26,586 nucleotides of DNA from contig JAHDCT010000003.1 of assembly GCA_020629735.1 (NCBI GenBank), positions 1 through 26,586 on the forward strand, in the 5' to 3' direction. Every line of letters starts with the position of its first letter. Positions within the stretch are counted from its first letter, which is position 1. This DNA is from a bacterium. GTDB taxonomy: Bacteria > Patescibacteriota > Gracilibacteria > Absconditabacterales > Absconditicoccaceae. Position numbers and translations under genes: made by a program. Shown piece by piece: positions 7,923-18,387 of the stretch. The notes under the pieces were generated by a model. That model was not told the DNA's origin. It saw nothing but the letters and a program-made list of their open reading frames with translations, and searched no databases.

Positions 7923-9045
7923 ATGCGCATATGAATTGTCTGCTACCCTAGTTATTGAGGGAGTTGAATTGTTGCGACTCTTCTATGAAAAGCCTTGGCA
8001 AAAAATGGTCATACGATTCATTTTATTAGCTCAGCTCCACCGGTAAAACTCGATAGATTCGCTGAAAACATTTTCTTTCATGAAGTAGGTGTGTCTGCGT
8101 ATCCACTTTTTGAGAATTCGATGTATGAACTTAACCTGACTAACAAAATTGTTGATGTGTGTAAACATGAACGTCTTGATCTTCTCCATGTTCATTATGC
8201 GATTCCTCATGCTACTGCAGCGTACTTGGCGCAACGCATTCTCGAATGACTTGGTTTTAACCTGCCCTTTATTACTACCCTTCATGGTACAGATATAAGC
8301 TTGGTATGAAAAAATGAGCTTTACAAAGATCTCATTTGAGATCAACCAATCAAATTGAGTCACTTCAGTTTCAGCATCACTTAAGGACGAAACACTTGAT
8401 TACTTTGATATTACTCAGACTATTGATGTTATCCCAAACTTTATAGAAATCAAAGAATTTGATCGTTTTGAATACGAAAATGAAGTAAGACAGAAATTTG
8501 CACCTGAGTGAGAGAAGTTACTCTGTCATATTTCAAACTTTAGACCTGTCAAAAGAGTGTGAGATGTTATAGATATTTTTCACCAAGTTCAAAAAAAGGT
8601 ATCTTCTAAATTACTTCTCGTTGGCGATGGACCTGATCGTCAGATTCTCGAGAAGAAATGTAGGGAATATGGTATATGCGATAAGGTATTCTTTTTAGGA
8701 AAATTAAAGAAAGTTGAAAAAATCTTAGTTGCTAGTGATCTCTTTCTTCTTCCTTCTGAAAAAGAGAGTTTTTGATTAGCTGCGCTTGAGGCTATGGCAG
8801 CAAAGACTCCTGTTATCAGCTCAAATGTTTGATGAATCCCTGAAATTAACACTCACTGACGCACCTGATTTACTCATCCCTTATGAGATGTGGATTCAAT
8901 GGCTCAAAGTGCTCTTGAGTTGCTCTTAAATGAAAATAAACTCAATTTATTCAAAGATCAGTCCTATCATCAAGCAAAGACATTTGAGCTCAGACACATT
9001 CTTCCTTTGTATGAAGCACTGTATAAACGTCTTCTGAGTTCTTAA
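7923..9045 (+). CDS. bshA: BshA-type glycosyltransferase, frameshifted
   Basis: BshA joins N-acetylglucosamine to L-malate from UDP-GlcNAc, the first step of bacillithiol synthesis. Two frames together give a full GT4 enzyme of about 375 aa. Part 1 (from ATG 7923) reads 'MRIGIVCYPSYGGSGIVATL', 'HVHYAIPHA', 'TTLHGTDISLVG' and ends at 'YKDLIG'. Part 2 (from 8341) continues in another frame with 'INQSNGVTSVSASLKDETL', 'VIPNFIE', 'LLVGDGPDR', the sugar-nucleotide motif 'SEKESFGLAALEAMA', and ends with TAA at 9043-9045. From memory, B. subtilis BshA has 'KDLIRFAIESSD' at the junction; ours fits loss of five bases between 'LI' and 'INQS'. Without the shift the first frame stops near 8384. It may be an assembly error, a real inactivating change, or recoding. 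Shares TTAA with the stop of the opposing gene. Confidence 0.85.
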
Positions 9046-10769
9046 ATTGGCCTAGATTTCATTACTTCTTTTAGCTCTTCAACGTGCACCAATTTTTCTG
9101 TTACAAATTTTTCTACATCAAATCAAATATCTTCTACAAGAACCGATGTATGCTGAGCAGAAATATAGTCTGGCATAATCACATAATCAGCTCACGCTGT
9201 ATATAACCTCATAGCATTTTCAGGACGATTTGATACGACCACGATAATAATGTCTTTATTGTATCTTTGAATTTCATCTATAATTAACAAATCATCTTCA
9301 ACATCTCTAATCGTGCTTACTACCATTTTTAATTCTGGGTGAAACATATGTCTATACACCTCAGTGTTGGTAGCATCTGCAAAAATATATGGCGTTGGGC
9401 TCTCTTCCAAAGTCTGTGTAAGAAGTGGATTATGGTCAATAATCACATGTGATATAGCCTCAGTATCAAAAGTTCTTCAGAGCCTTGCTCAAATTCTTCC
9501 ATATCCAAATAGAATAACTTCTACCTTTTCTAACTCTCCATCTTCTAACTCCTCATCTGATTCAACTGAGTTTTTTCCTAAATAGCGTTTTCGGTGTTCG
9601 TACATTCAATTGTTATGCATTGTTGAGTAACTAGATACAGCAATAGTTACCAGCCCAATAAGAACCATTAAAGAGATTAGGCTTGGATCAGTTACATGCC
9701 CTACCGCAATACCGATTCATAAAATCAAGAATGAGAACTCACTAATTTGCCCGACGGCCATTCACGCTTTCATCGAAATCTGATTGGTAAAGCCAAACAA
9801 CTTAGACGCTCAAAAGACAATTAGTGGTTTTCAAATGAGTACGAACGCGATTGATATGATGAGTAATGGCAGATGATCAGTTAGTCCATTTGGAGATAGT
9901 TGCAGTCACAAAGCAATAAAAAACAAGACCAAGAAAAAATCTCTAAGTGGCTTTAATTTGCTGCTTATTTGCATTCTAAATGGCGAGGTTGCGAAGGACA
10001 TTCACGCTAGCAAACATCATATCTCAAACGAAAATCCTACTAGCTGAAAAAAAGTTCACAATATCAAACACCGTCAAATACCAATAAGTACGAGAAATTC
10101 TTGATTATCGGCAAGCCGTACTACTAACTTTGGAAGAATAAATTTTGAGAATAATATCACAATTGCTAACAGCATGAATCATTCTAGCAGCATGAATCCT
10201 CCTCAATCACCTCAGGATTTGATTGCTAGTAACATAAGCAAGACCATCACTACGAGATCCTGCACAATCAAAAGCCCAATGGCAATTCTTCCATACATCG
10301 TTTCATCTTCTTCTTTATCTGAGAGTAATTTCACAATCACAATAGTACTCGAAAACGTTAGTCAAATACCAATATAGATACTCGTCATCATATCATAGCC
10401 CAAGAAATATCATGCTAGGAACCCAAATGCTGCACTCGACAAAATCTGAATGGTTCAAATACCTAGCGCTACTTTCCCTTGTTCTTTAATGACATTTATA
10501 TTTAACCCTAGACCTACCATAAACAGAAGCAAGGATATTCATAAGTGCGAAAACAATTCAATAAATGAATGTCCATCTGAGCTCAGTTCTGCTAGTCCAA
10601 ACAACATTGGTCAGACAGCGATTCCTGCAAGAAGATATCAAATTATAAGAGGTTGTTTCAGTCGTTTTACAACACCAGAAATTATGATAACCACCAAGAG
10701 AATCATCGCTAGTTGAGCCAAATCTGATGAGTGTACCAACTGACTTAGTAAGTCCATTATTTGCTGCAT
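9042..10769 (-). CDS. CPA2/Kef-type cation:proton antiporter with TrkA-N domain
   Basis: 575 aa with TGA as Gly, ATG 10769 to TAA 9042. Residues to about 390 form a membrane domain of roughly 12 segments typical of monovalent cation:proton antiporter-2 proteins ('QPLIIWYLLAGIAVGP', 'LLFMVGLGLN'). A polar linker follows, then a cytoplasmic TrkA-N (RCK) domain with the nucleotide-binding loop 'GYGRIGARLG' and 'VIIDHNP', ending 'GADYVIMPDYISAQ'. Such proteins move K+ or Na+ out in exchange for H+, gated by bound nucleotide or thiol adducts. KefB/C are glutathione-gated; whether this one senses thiols made by the neighbouring bsh genes is speculation. It is convergent with bshA, sharing the TTAA stop. 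Confidence 0.92.
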
Positions 10770-10889
10770 GCTTTTTTTTCGCCACGTTCTAAAATTTCTT
10801 TTTTTAATTGTATATATTTACAACCCTAACCGCAAATTCTCTTGGTGATTTTCGCATCATTTTCTTTTCATTTTTTATGTCTTCTTCAA

Positions 10890-10917
10890 TAAAAAAACAC
10901 CACCTGAGTGATGTTTT
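10890..10917 (-). terminator. Terminator of the aquaporin gene
   Basis: Stem AAAACACCAC (10894-10903) with GTGATGTTTT (10908-10917), one C/A mismatch, CTGA loop. The A run at 10891-10897 becomes a T tract on the minus strand, 16 bases past the aquaporin stop. T-rich sequence on the other side means it could also work in the plus direction. Confidence 0.65.
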
Positions 10918-10932
10918 CTTTTTTATCTCTTT

Positions 10933-11568
10933 CTACTCATCTCATACGATATACCCATGCAGCAGTCAAGCTACAACTCATCCAATTACTGGAGCTAGTA
11001 CATATAACATCCATACATGACTGAATCCATTTCCTCAGATAACATCGTAAATCCATGGTCCGAGTCATACCGCTGGATTAAATGCACCTCATGAAATATG
11101 TCCTCAAGCGAATGCTGCCGCTAATACTGTACATCAGATTGCTGCTCAATAATAACTGTTTCCACTTGTTGCCTTAGTTGCTGCTGTATGAAGGATAACA
11201 CTTACGAGAGCAAATGTGAATAATGCCTCAACGATAAATCATTGCATTGTTGTCACTCACTCACCTGGAGCTGGTACAAATCCAGTACCTGTTATCATTG
11301 CTGCAATCCGTACTGCAACTAAAGCTCCGAGAATTTGAGAAATAATATACATTACTGCATCATGAGTCCCGATTTTCTTTCTCACCAAGAGTCACACTGT
11401 TGCTGCCGGATTATAGTGAGCTCCAGATACATGACCTCACATATACACCATGACCATTAAGATCAGTCAGATTGCGACTGGTGCAAACTTAGATCAAGAA
11501 GCTACCGTTAGCGCAATAGTGAACACCAAGAAAAATGTTCAGATGAACTCTGTAATATACTTTTGCAT
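10933..11568 (-). CDS. Aquaporin / MIP-family channel
   Basis: 211 aa, ATG 11568 to TAG 10933, with six hydrophobic segments plus two pore half-helices. It forms a tetrameric inner-membrane channel for water or small neutral solutes. Both NPA boxes are seen: 'SGAHYNPAATV' near residue 60 and 'SGGAFNPAVGLGP' near residue 172. In most water and glycerol channels the second box is followed by Arg (NPAR) of the selectivity filter; here it is Val, so solute choice may differ. Glycines, including those beside the NPA boxes, are often TGA. It is divergent from the EamA transporter gene and lies upstream of the antiporter on the same strand, separated by a terminator. A role in osmotic balance is inferred. 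Confidence 0.92.
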
Positions 11569-11576
11569 ATGATGTA

Positions 11577-11607
11577 ATAAATAAATAAAAATCTCTCATA
11601 TAGAGAC
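11577..11607 (-). promoter_or_regulatory. Terminator-like hairpin just before the aquaporin start
   Basis: On the minus strand: TCTCT-ATATG-AGAGA followed by TTTTTATTTATTTATT, ending about 10 bases before the aquaporin ATG. A hairpin plus T tract in a leader could be an attenuator. The stem is short (5 bp) and the T tract broken, so it may be chance. Confidence 0.25.
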
Positions 11608-11674
11608 CTCTTCCTGCATAAGAATGAACTAGCATATCTCCAAGCAAACGCTATATTTAAAGGCAAATTTATAG

Positions 11675-12601
11675 ATGTCAACTTTTCTCTGTATGCTTAC
11701 TTTTTTCCGTTCCTGACTTTGATTAGTCCTTTTGGCTGCCGTTCTTGGATGAGCTATTTGAGTTTTCTCTAAAATTGTTCTTCAGCATATGTCTCCTTCA
11801 GAACTCACCTTCTGGAGATTTCTTTTTGCCTTTGTGAGCATGATTCCTTTCTTTCTCTATGAAAAGAAAGAGGTTGTCTCTCAAAAGAATTTTCTAAAAG
11901 CTGTATGAATTTCACTTTTTTGAACTGCGAACGTTGTTCTCTTCGCTTTTTGAATTAAATACACGACTGCTATGATTGGACAGATTCTTTATGTTCTTGT
12001 CCCAATTATTCTTCTTTTTCTTCAAAGAATTTTCTTTAAGCAAGGGTTTCAAAGAGCTATTCTTCCTGGTATTTTACTCTGACTAGCCTGAGCTGTGCTT
12101 GTTATACTCCTCCCCGTTATTTATTGAGAACAAGCCCTTCTTTCTGGTACCCTTGAAGGTAATTTCCTTATTGTATGAGCGGTTATTTCGTTTAGTTTCT
12201 ATATGCTTTTCTCTCAAAATATTTACAAGCACTTCACTCCGCTCCACTATAATATGATCTATATCACAACCACCTTTATCTGTCTCACTGTTTACTTTCT
12301 CTTTTTGAGTCCAGAAGAAATTTCTTACACCTATCCGTGGACTGTTTGGGCAATGCTGTTCTATATATGAGTTATAGCTACTACGTTGTACTACACACTG
12401 TACCAGATTTTAATTAAATACAGTTGAGCTGTTTATGCATCATTGATTCAATATATTCAACCTATTGCCGTGGTGTGACGAGCTATTCTTCTTTTAGGAG
12501 AACAACTTAGTGTCTTATTTTTGGTATGAGTCGCTCTGAGCCTATATTGAGTATACAGTATAGACCAAGCGAAAACGAAGAATCCCAAAGAGAGTTCTTA
12601 A
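11675..12601 (+). CDS. EamA/DMT-superfamily transporter
   Basis: 308 aa with about ten hydrophobic segments in two EamA-type halves. The first half has 'GWAIWVFSKIVLQHMSPSEL' followed by 'FWRFLFAF', the typical EamA pattern around TM1-2. The second ends 'QYIQPIAVVGRAILLLGEQL', the family's end-of-repeat motif. Such inner-membrane permeases export or import metabolites, amino acids or nucleotide sugars; the substrate cannot be read here. Most glycines are TGA. Start ATG 11675; the in-frame ATG at 11693 is an alternative. The pseudouridine synthase gene follows after 22 bases, so the two are probably co-transcribed. Confidence 0.88.
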
Positions 12602-12623
12602 ATTTTATTTTTATCAATTTCTT

Positions 12624-13646
12624 GTGAAAGAGGTTACTATAACTGAGCTAGAAGCTCAACAAAGATTTGATAGGTTTCTTAGAAAACACTTTAAACATAC
12701 TCCTGAGGTTGGTTTGTGAGATATTTTTTCACGAATTAGAACCTGAAGTATTAAAGTAAATGGGAAAAAGAAAAAGCAGAATTATAGGCTTCAAGAAGGT
12801 GATATTGTCACTTTAGATACTGCTGTGAAAACTGATAAATCAGCTTCTTACGTTTCTAAACCAAAAAAAGAAAAAGTCCATGATCTTCCTCTCGAAGCGC
12901 TTCAACAGCTTATTCTTTTTGAGGATGAACATTGGATTGTACGAAATAAACCTCCTCATCTTCTTATGCATCCTTGAGATAAACATCTCACCGACATCAC
13001 GCTCACCGATATGATGATGCAGTATTTAGAGAAAACTGACCAACTTCAACAAAGTAGCACCTTTACTCCTTCTTTTTGCTATAGATTAGATAAAGATACA
13101 TCTTGAATAGTTATCTCAGCCAAAACCTACGACTGACTTCAGTACTTGAACAAGGCCATCAGAGAGAGAAACGTTCACAAAACATATAGAACAATCCTTG
13201 TAGGTGATCTACAATACGCTCCTTGATTTTCATCTAAAAAGAGAGTTGTTCATTGCAGGAAGCCTCTTTTTGTGTGATACAATAAATCATTATGAAGATC
13301 ACAAACTTTCGTTAATTGAGAAAAATGAAAAGAATCACACAGTGAATTTCATCTTAAAAAAACGTACAAGCATCCTAAGCTATGAATATTAAGTGATGTT
13401 GTGGTTACATTACATACATGAAGAATGCACCAAATTAGAGCTCATGCAGCCCACCTGTGACACCCTGTACTATGAGACATTCAATATGGATGACAGGCAG
13501 TAAATCGTCTTGCTAAAAAGCATGAAAAAATCGTGAGACAATTGCTCCACGCTGTCTCATATTGATTTTTCGATCCATTTTCGGATAAAGATTTCAGCTT
13601 TTCTGCTCCCATCCCCATCGAGATGAGATATATAGTTTGAAACTAG
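12624..13646 (+). CDS. RluA/RluD-family pseudouridine synthase with S4 domain
   Basis: 340 aa. It converts uridine to pseudouridine in rRNA (or tRNA). An N-terminal S4 RNA-binding domain (residues about 10-75) has 'RFDRFLRKHF', 'RIRTGSIKVNGKK' and 'LQEGDIV'. The catalytic domain has 'ILFEDEHWIVRNKP', 'HLLMHPG', and the active-site Asp156 in 'CYRLDKDTSGIVISAK' (usually HRLDxDTSG; here Tyr replaces His). It continues to 'RMHQIRAHAAHLGHPVLGD' near residue 280. GTG 12624 is taken as start because no ATG occurs before the catalytic domain and the S4 domain begins right after it. The exact uridine target is unknown. Confidence 0.93.
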
Positions 13647-13681
13647 AAAGAGGCCTTGTTTACTCTCCTTAAAACTGCCTA

Positions 13682-14617
13682 ATGAATAGAAGAACCATAC
13701 TTAAAGAAGCAATAAGTTCTGTTTCCGATGATACGAAATTAGTGAGACTTGCTACGATAACAACTTTCATTCACTCTTTGCTTTTCATCCTCTACCTTAT
13801 TTACTTAAGTTTTACCTTAGCAGCAAGAGCCTCTTGAGGGAGTTGATGAATAGGAGAACTTTTGTGAGATTATATCAATCTCGTTGCTCCAAACACAGAA
13901 GTTATTGTTCTTCTTATTATTATATGAATCGTTCTTGTTATAGGATACTCAATCCTTCCACCAATATGAGATGCAGCCATGATCTACTACGTAGACAGTA
14001 ATAAAAAAAGCTGAAGCGCCTCACTTGGATCGTGATTCTGAAGATTTTTCCCCATGTTTGAGTTTAATGCTACTATCTCTTTCTTGAATATCATTGCTTG
14101 GATGATTGCTGCATCGAGAATGTATGCTATGGGTATTATTAATTGACTTACCGTAACACTCTTAGTTATTTGGCTCTTTATTTCTTTTCTTGCTCTTTTC
14201 CTCCTCCCCTACACAAAGTTTCTTATTACTTTGGAGTGAGAAGATTATTTTGATGCAATGAAAAAGAGTATGTGACTCTCTATAAGACACTTTGTGACGA
14301 CATCTAAATTTGTTACCATCAACCTCTTTCTCTACCTCAGGTTTATTCTTAATATCATTATTGTTATCTGAATTCCTCTGAGCATGATATACTTTGCTAG
14401 TAAATTCGATTTTTGATCAAGTGCTCTTTTTCAAACACTGGTAATTACGTGTCTTATTCTTCTTATAGCCCTTACTGCCTATATTAATGGTATTATTGAA
14501 GCATTTTTCATAACCTATCGATGGAAGGTGTACACCTGAATTCGTGCTAAAGAAAACGGTGAAGAAGAGGAAGAAGAAATCCAAAGTGAATGAGAAAAAG
14601 AGTGAATGAATGAATAA
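13682..14617 (+). CDS. Multi-pass membrane protein, unknown function
   Basis: 311 aa with TGA as Gly, ending in TAA at 14615-14617. There are about six hydrophobic segments: near residues 25-45, 75-100, 125-145, 155-180, 220-250 and 260-285. A short loop carries 'ILPPIGDAAMIYYVDSNKKS'. The C-terminus is a charged tail with runs of Glu ('ENGEEEEEEIQSEGEKEG'), probably cytoplasmic. No family recognised. It follows the pseudouridine synthase by 35 bases and precedes the SbcC-like gene by 113 bases, all on the plus strand, but no functional link is evident. Standard-code reading hides this gene. Confidence 0.8.
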
Positions 14618-14730
14618 GTAAATGAATAAAATAAACAACTATGAAATAGAAATAAACTGCTGAGAATATGAAATACATATTTTAATTATCTTTATTTGTG
14701 CTAAACCCTTTTTCACTCTTTCACTTTCTT

Positions 14731-17109
14731 ATGCGCTTGCATTCCTGCTCTTATACTAATATATGACCATTTCAGGACAAGACCGTACTTGTGAACTTTT
14801 TTGCTGGATCGCATTTAATTCAGGCCCCAATTTGAAGCGGGAAGAGTTTCCTTTTTTTTGATGGTCCACTTTTTGCTTTATATAAGCACCGTAGTAGACC
14901 TATTTTGAACAAGAACTCTTCTTCATGACGTATTCAACTTATCTTTGAGGTTGAATGAGATACTCGGTGTATAGAAAGATCCCTGACCCCTACTCGCAAA
15001 TGAGGAGAAAGTGTTAAAACAAAGTTCTGGCGTGCTACATGAGTACTTGCCCAAGAAGAAGGGGCGCTAATTGTTAGCTTTAGTGAGAAAAATCTTTTTG
15101 ATCTATATACTTCACAACTTGAAGAGATTGAATTTACTTCATGAAAAGAGGCTGACTCAGCTATTTCGGACTTACTTCCGCCAAAGGAACTGTTGATGAG
15201 TGTTAATTTTTTGGTTCAAGAATCTTCAAGTGTCTTTGAACTTGCACCAGCCGAAAGGGTTGAAGTGTTTAAACATCTTTTTGGGCTTATTTGAATCGAT
15301 GAGGTTAAAAATTCGATTCACGATAAAAGAAAAAGCATTAGCACGACTATTGCGACTAAATGAGATTTTTCATTGTACGACACCAAAGTTAGCCAATTTA
15401 TTACTAAAATTAAAAGCTCCTGGGGTGAGCTTAAAGAACTACCACTGTCAGACTGCTGAGAACAGATGGAGACACTTTCTGAAACTTCATTTTTTACAGA
15501 TCTTCCCCTTTTGTGAGAATCGATTACGGTCAAAGATGTTTCACTAGATACGGAGGGTTTTCAACTGTTACAACCACTCTCTGTACACATTGATTGAGTC
15601 CTTCGTGAATTTGTTCAACGTGAGTGAGAAAAAAGACAAGTCTTGCAACAAATACAAGATACCCAACATCAACAGCGTGAACTCCTTGTAATCAAACAAA
15701 AGCTCAATGCATGAATGGAGCGCATCCAACGTGAACTGAGCCAAAGTATTGATGAGTCGGCTGGAAAGAAAATTGAAGCAATTTTAGAACAGTATAAAGC
15801 TACTCTAAAAGAACAGTATGACGCTTTCCCCTTTTCTCTTTTTGAAAAGCATAACGTTGCACTTGAGCATATACGTGATACCAAGCATATCTTTTGACAA
15901 CTTATCAACGAAGGAAAACATCTCGCACAACAGAAAGGACAACTTCTTGAACAACAAAAACTTCACCAAGAGCGTCTTACCCAATTAAACGAAGAATACA
16001 AAGATTTCGTTCATCAAGAAAAACAAACAACTGAGTCGTTTAACCAGAACAATAGCTTTTCATGTGATAAAATTGATTGAGCATGCCCTTACGTTAGTCT
16101 TATTAATAAGCAAGCTTGAAAGGCACTTGAGATGCAAATACAGGCTCTCCATAAGCAGCAAGAAAAAAATCGTCAACAGGTTACTCATATTACTGACGAA
16201 TCACTTCCAGATTTAGATAAGAAAATCACCACTTGCGAACAGGACATAACGAAGATCAAATGATTTCTCCAAGAGGTTAATCGAAAGGAAACTCAGCTCC
16301 TTTCTGAAACATATACAGGCCTTGAAAAAGACATCCAAGATCAAGAAAAAGCTCTTCACGAGTTTCAACAACAACAACTCAAAATACGTTGATTGGCTGA
16401 AGAAAAAATCAAGATAGAGCAAGAATTTATTCTGCACGAAAAACAGTTAGCTGAACTATCACAACGTCTTCTTCAGCTGCAAACACAAGAAAAATCACTA
16501 ACTTCTGATGAACAAGTACATCAAAAGAGGATCTATGAACGTGCAAAATCCCTTACTCATGAACTCATATGAACCTGAGACAAACTTTCTGAATTATTGA
16601 TAGACATTGAAAAAATACGCTGAGATATCTTGTGACTTCAACAACAAGAAAAAAGATTAAAAGAGCTTTATGCTATCTTCTCTAAGGAGTTAATGGTCGT
16701 TGTTCTTCAGGATTTCCTGCCTAGTTTACAGGATGTTCTCAATAGCTACTTAGCCCAAATTGTTGACTATGAAGTTCGTTTCACCTCTCCTGTTGATGAA
16801 TGAGCACAACTTGAGTTAGATATCGAGATTCACGACGAAAAGTGAGTGAGGAATGTTAAATCTCTCAGTGGAGGTCAAAAAACTATTCTTAAGCTTGTCT
16901 GGATGCTTTCAGTAGCTACTTTATTTCGTAGTAATTTTCTCTTCTTAGACGAAACTATTAACAATCTTGATATTGATACAATAGCCCAAGTAGCTGATGT
17001 TATTGATGAATTTGTAAGTTCTTCTCAAGTTACTTTCTACGTTGTCACTCATTCTCCTCAGATTCAACAAATGAATATCTGGGAAAGCACTATTGCCATA
17101 CCCAAGTAG
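14731..17109 (+). CDS. SbcC/Rad50-like SMC-type ATPase
   Basis: 792 aa with TGA as Gly. Rad50/SbcC proteins bind DNA ends and, with the nuclease SbcD/Mre11, cut hairpins and blocked ends. The N-terminus reads 'MRLHSCSYTNIGPF', then Walker A 'APIGSGKS' at residues 32-39 (Gly35 is TGA). A long Gln/Glu/Lys-rich coiled coil spans about 190-680. At its apex is Cys445-x6-Cys452 ('CDKIDGACPY') instead of the usual CxxC zinc hook. The C-terminal lobe has signature 'SLSGGQK' at 711-717 and Walker B 'FLFLDE' at 736-741, followed by 'NNLD' and a His switch ('VVTHSPQ'). No sbcD-like gene is in the window. It could also be a related stand-alone repair ATPase. Confidence 0.9.
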
Positions 17110-17129
17110 TCTTGTTAAAGACAATCTCA

Positions 17130-17158
17130 TTTTTTATCTTCATTTTTTTGTATATAAT
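17130..17158 (+). promoter_or_regulatory. Candidate promoter of the CaCA antiporter gene
   Basis: A consensus TATAAT lies at 17153-17158 just past the SbcC-like gene; the -35 region is only a T-rich hexamer at about 17130-17135. Transcription would start near 17165 and leave a leader of about 110 bases. A weak GTCTT/AAGAC hairpin at 17109-17122 with following T's may end the upstream transcript. Confidence 0.3.
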
Positions 17159-17273
17159 GAAGAGGTTTTTTGACAAAGTTTCTTTCCACCCCTACTATTA
17201 GAATATAGCCTATCTCTGCTTTATTGTATTATTGCTCAGGTACCGTTATAGTCTGTATATCTTAAAGAAACAT

Positions 17274-18269
17274 ATGTGGTGAATCGAGAATCTCTACCTC
17301 CTTGGTCTTATTGGAATTGGTAGTATCTGAATACTTGTCTGGAGTGCTGAAAAAGTAGTTGATCGTATGATTCAAATTGCTCATCATTTTTGAGTTTCAG
17401 ACACGTTTGTGTGACTGACTGTTTTGTCAATCTGAACAAGTCTTCCTGAAATCAGTTCTCACATTATCGCTTCAATTTGAATTATTAATGGTACTTTAGA
17501 TAGTCATATTGCTTCTTCAACTGTTCTATGAGCTAATATTTGATCTAATGTTGTTCAGCAAACACTTATTATCTGACTCGTTATTCTTCTCGTTTGAAAA
17601 TTAGTTTTTGATAAGAAATTTCTTTCTCAGAACTATATAGCCATGCTTGTTACTATGTGAGTCGTATGGATTCTATGACTTGATTGACTGTACTCTCAGA
17701 CTGATTGAGCCGTACTCCTCTTACTTTTCTGAATGTATCTGTACTTTTTATACCAACAAGAACAAAGTTGAACTGAAAAGACAGAAGTTACTATAGAACG
17801 TCTTGATCACCCATGGCTGGCTTTCGCTTGACTGATTTGATGACTTTGATTCCTTTTGTTTGCAAGTACGATTACCTTAGAAATTGTTCAACACTTCGTC
17901 ATCCATACTAATGTGAGTGGATCGCTTATTTGAGTTATTAGTTTGTGAATTGCTTCAGCTTTACCTGAGCTGATAACAGCTATTTCATGAGTGAGACAGA
18001 AAGCTAAATGAATTTCCTTATGAACATTGATTTGAAGTAATATTATTAACCCTCTTGTTGCTATTTGAATTTGATGAGTTATCTCAGGGTACTATGTTCC
18101 TACTCCTCTTAAGCGACGAGATCTTCCTATGCAGATTGCCACTGCTCTACTTCTTCTTGGTCGACTTCTCCTTCATAAGAGATCTATTTGAAAGGCATGA
18201 TGAATTTTCCTTATCATTATTTACTTTGCCTATTTGTTTATCAGAATGAAATATTTCTCGATAGACTAA
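17274..18269 (+). CDS. Calcium/sodium antiporter, CaCA family (YrbG-like)
   Basis: 331 aa with about ten membrane segments in two inverted repeats. CaCA proteins exchange Ca2+ for Na+ or H+ across the inner membrane. Each half carries the alpha-repeat motifs: 'SIGTSLPEISSHIIAS' and 'LGANIGSNVVQQ' in the first, 'GIASALPELITAISG' and 'LGTLIGSNIINP' in the second. The conserved acidic residues of both 'LPE' motifs are present. It is one of the richest genes in TGA codons; runs such as 'IGIGGVISG' use TGA repeatedly, so the standard code leaves no usable frame. The length matches YrbG-type proteins. Start ATG 17274 places the first membrane segment correctly. Confidence 0.93.
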
Positions 18270-18387
18270 TCAGACACACTTAGACTATATTGTAAAGACA
18301 TAAGAGACCCCATTTTGTTGCAAAATCAATATATATTCTTATCAGATGAGGTAAGAAACATTTTTTATTTTTCGTCGTTACAATCCA

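Noticed and set aside
13204..13392. 62-aa plus-strand ORF with 'FLCDTINHYEDHK'
   Set aside because: It is an out-of-frame reading of the RluA-family gene; the true frame gives 'KKRVVHCRKPLF' and then the conserved 'RMHQIRAH'.
14821..14880. Suspected frameshift in the Walker A region of the SbcC-like gene
   Set aside because: Careful codon counting shows 'APIGSGKSFLFFDGPLFALY' in one continuous frame from ATG 14731; the T8 run is in frame.
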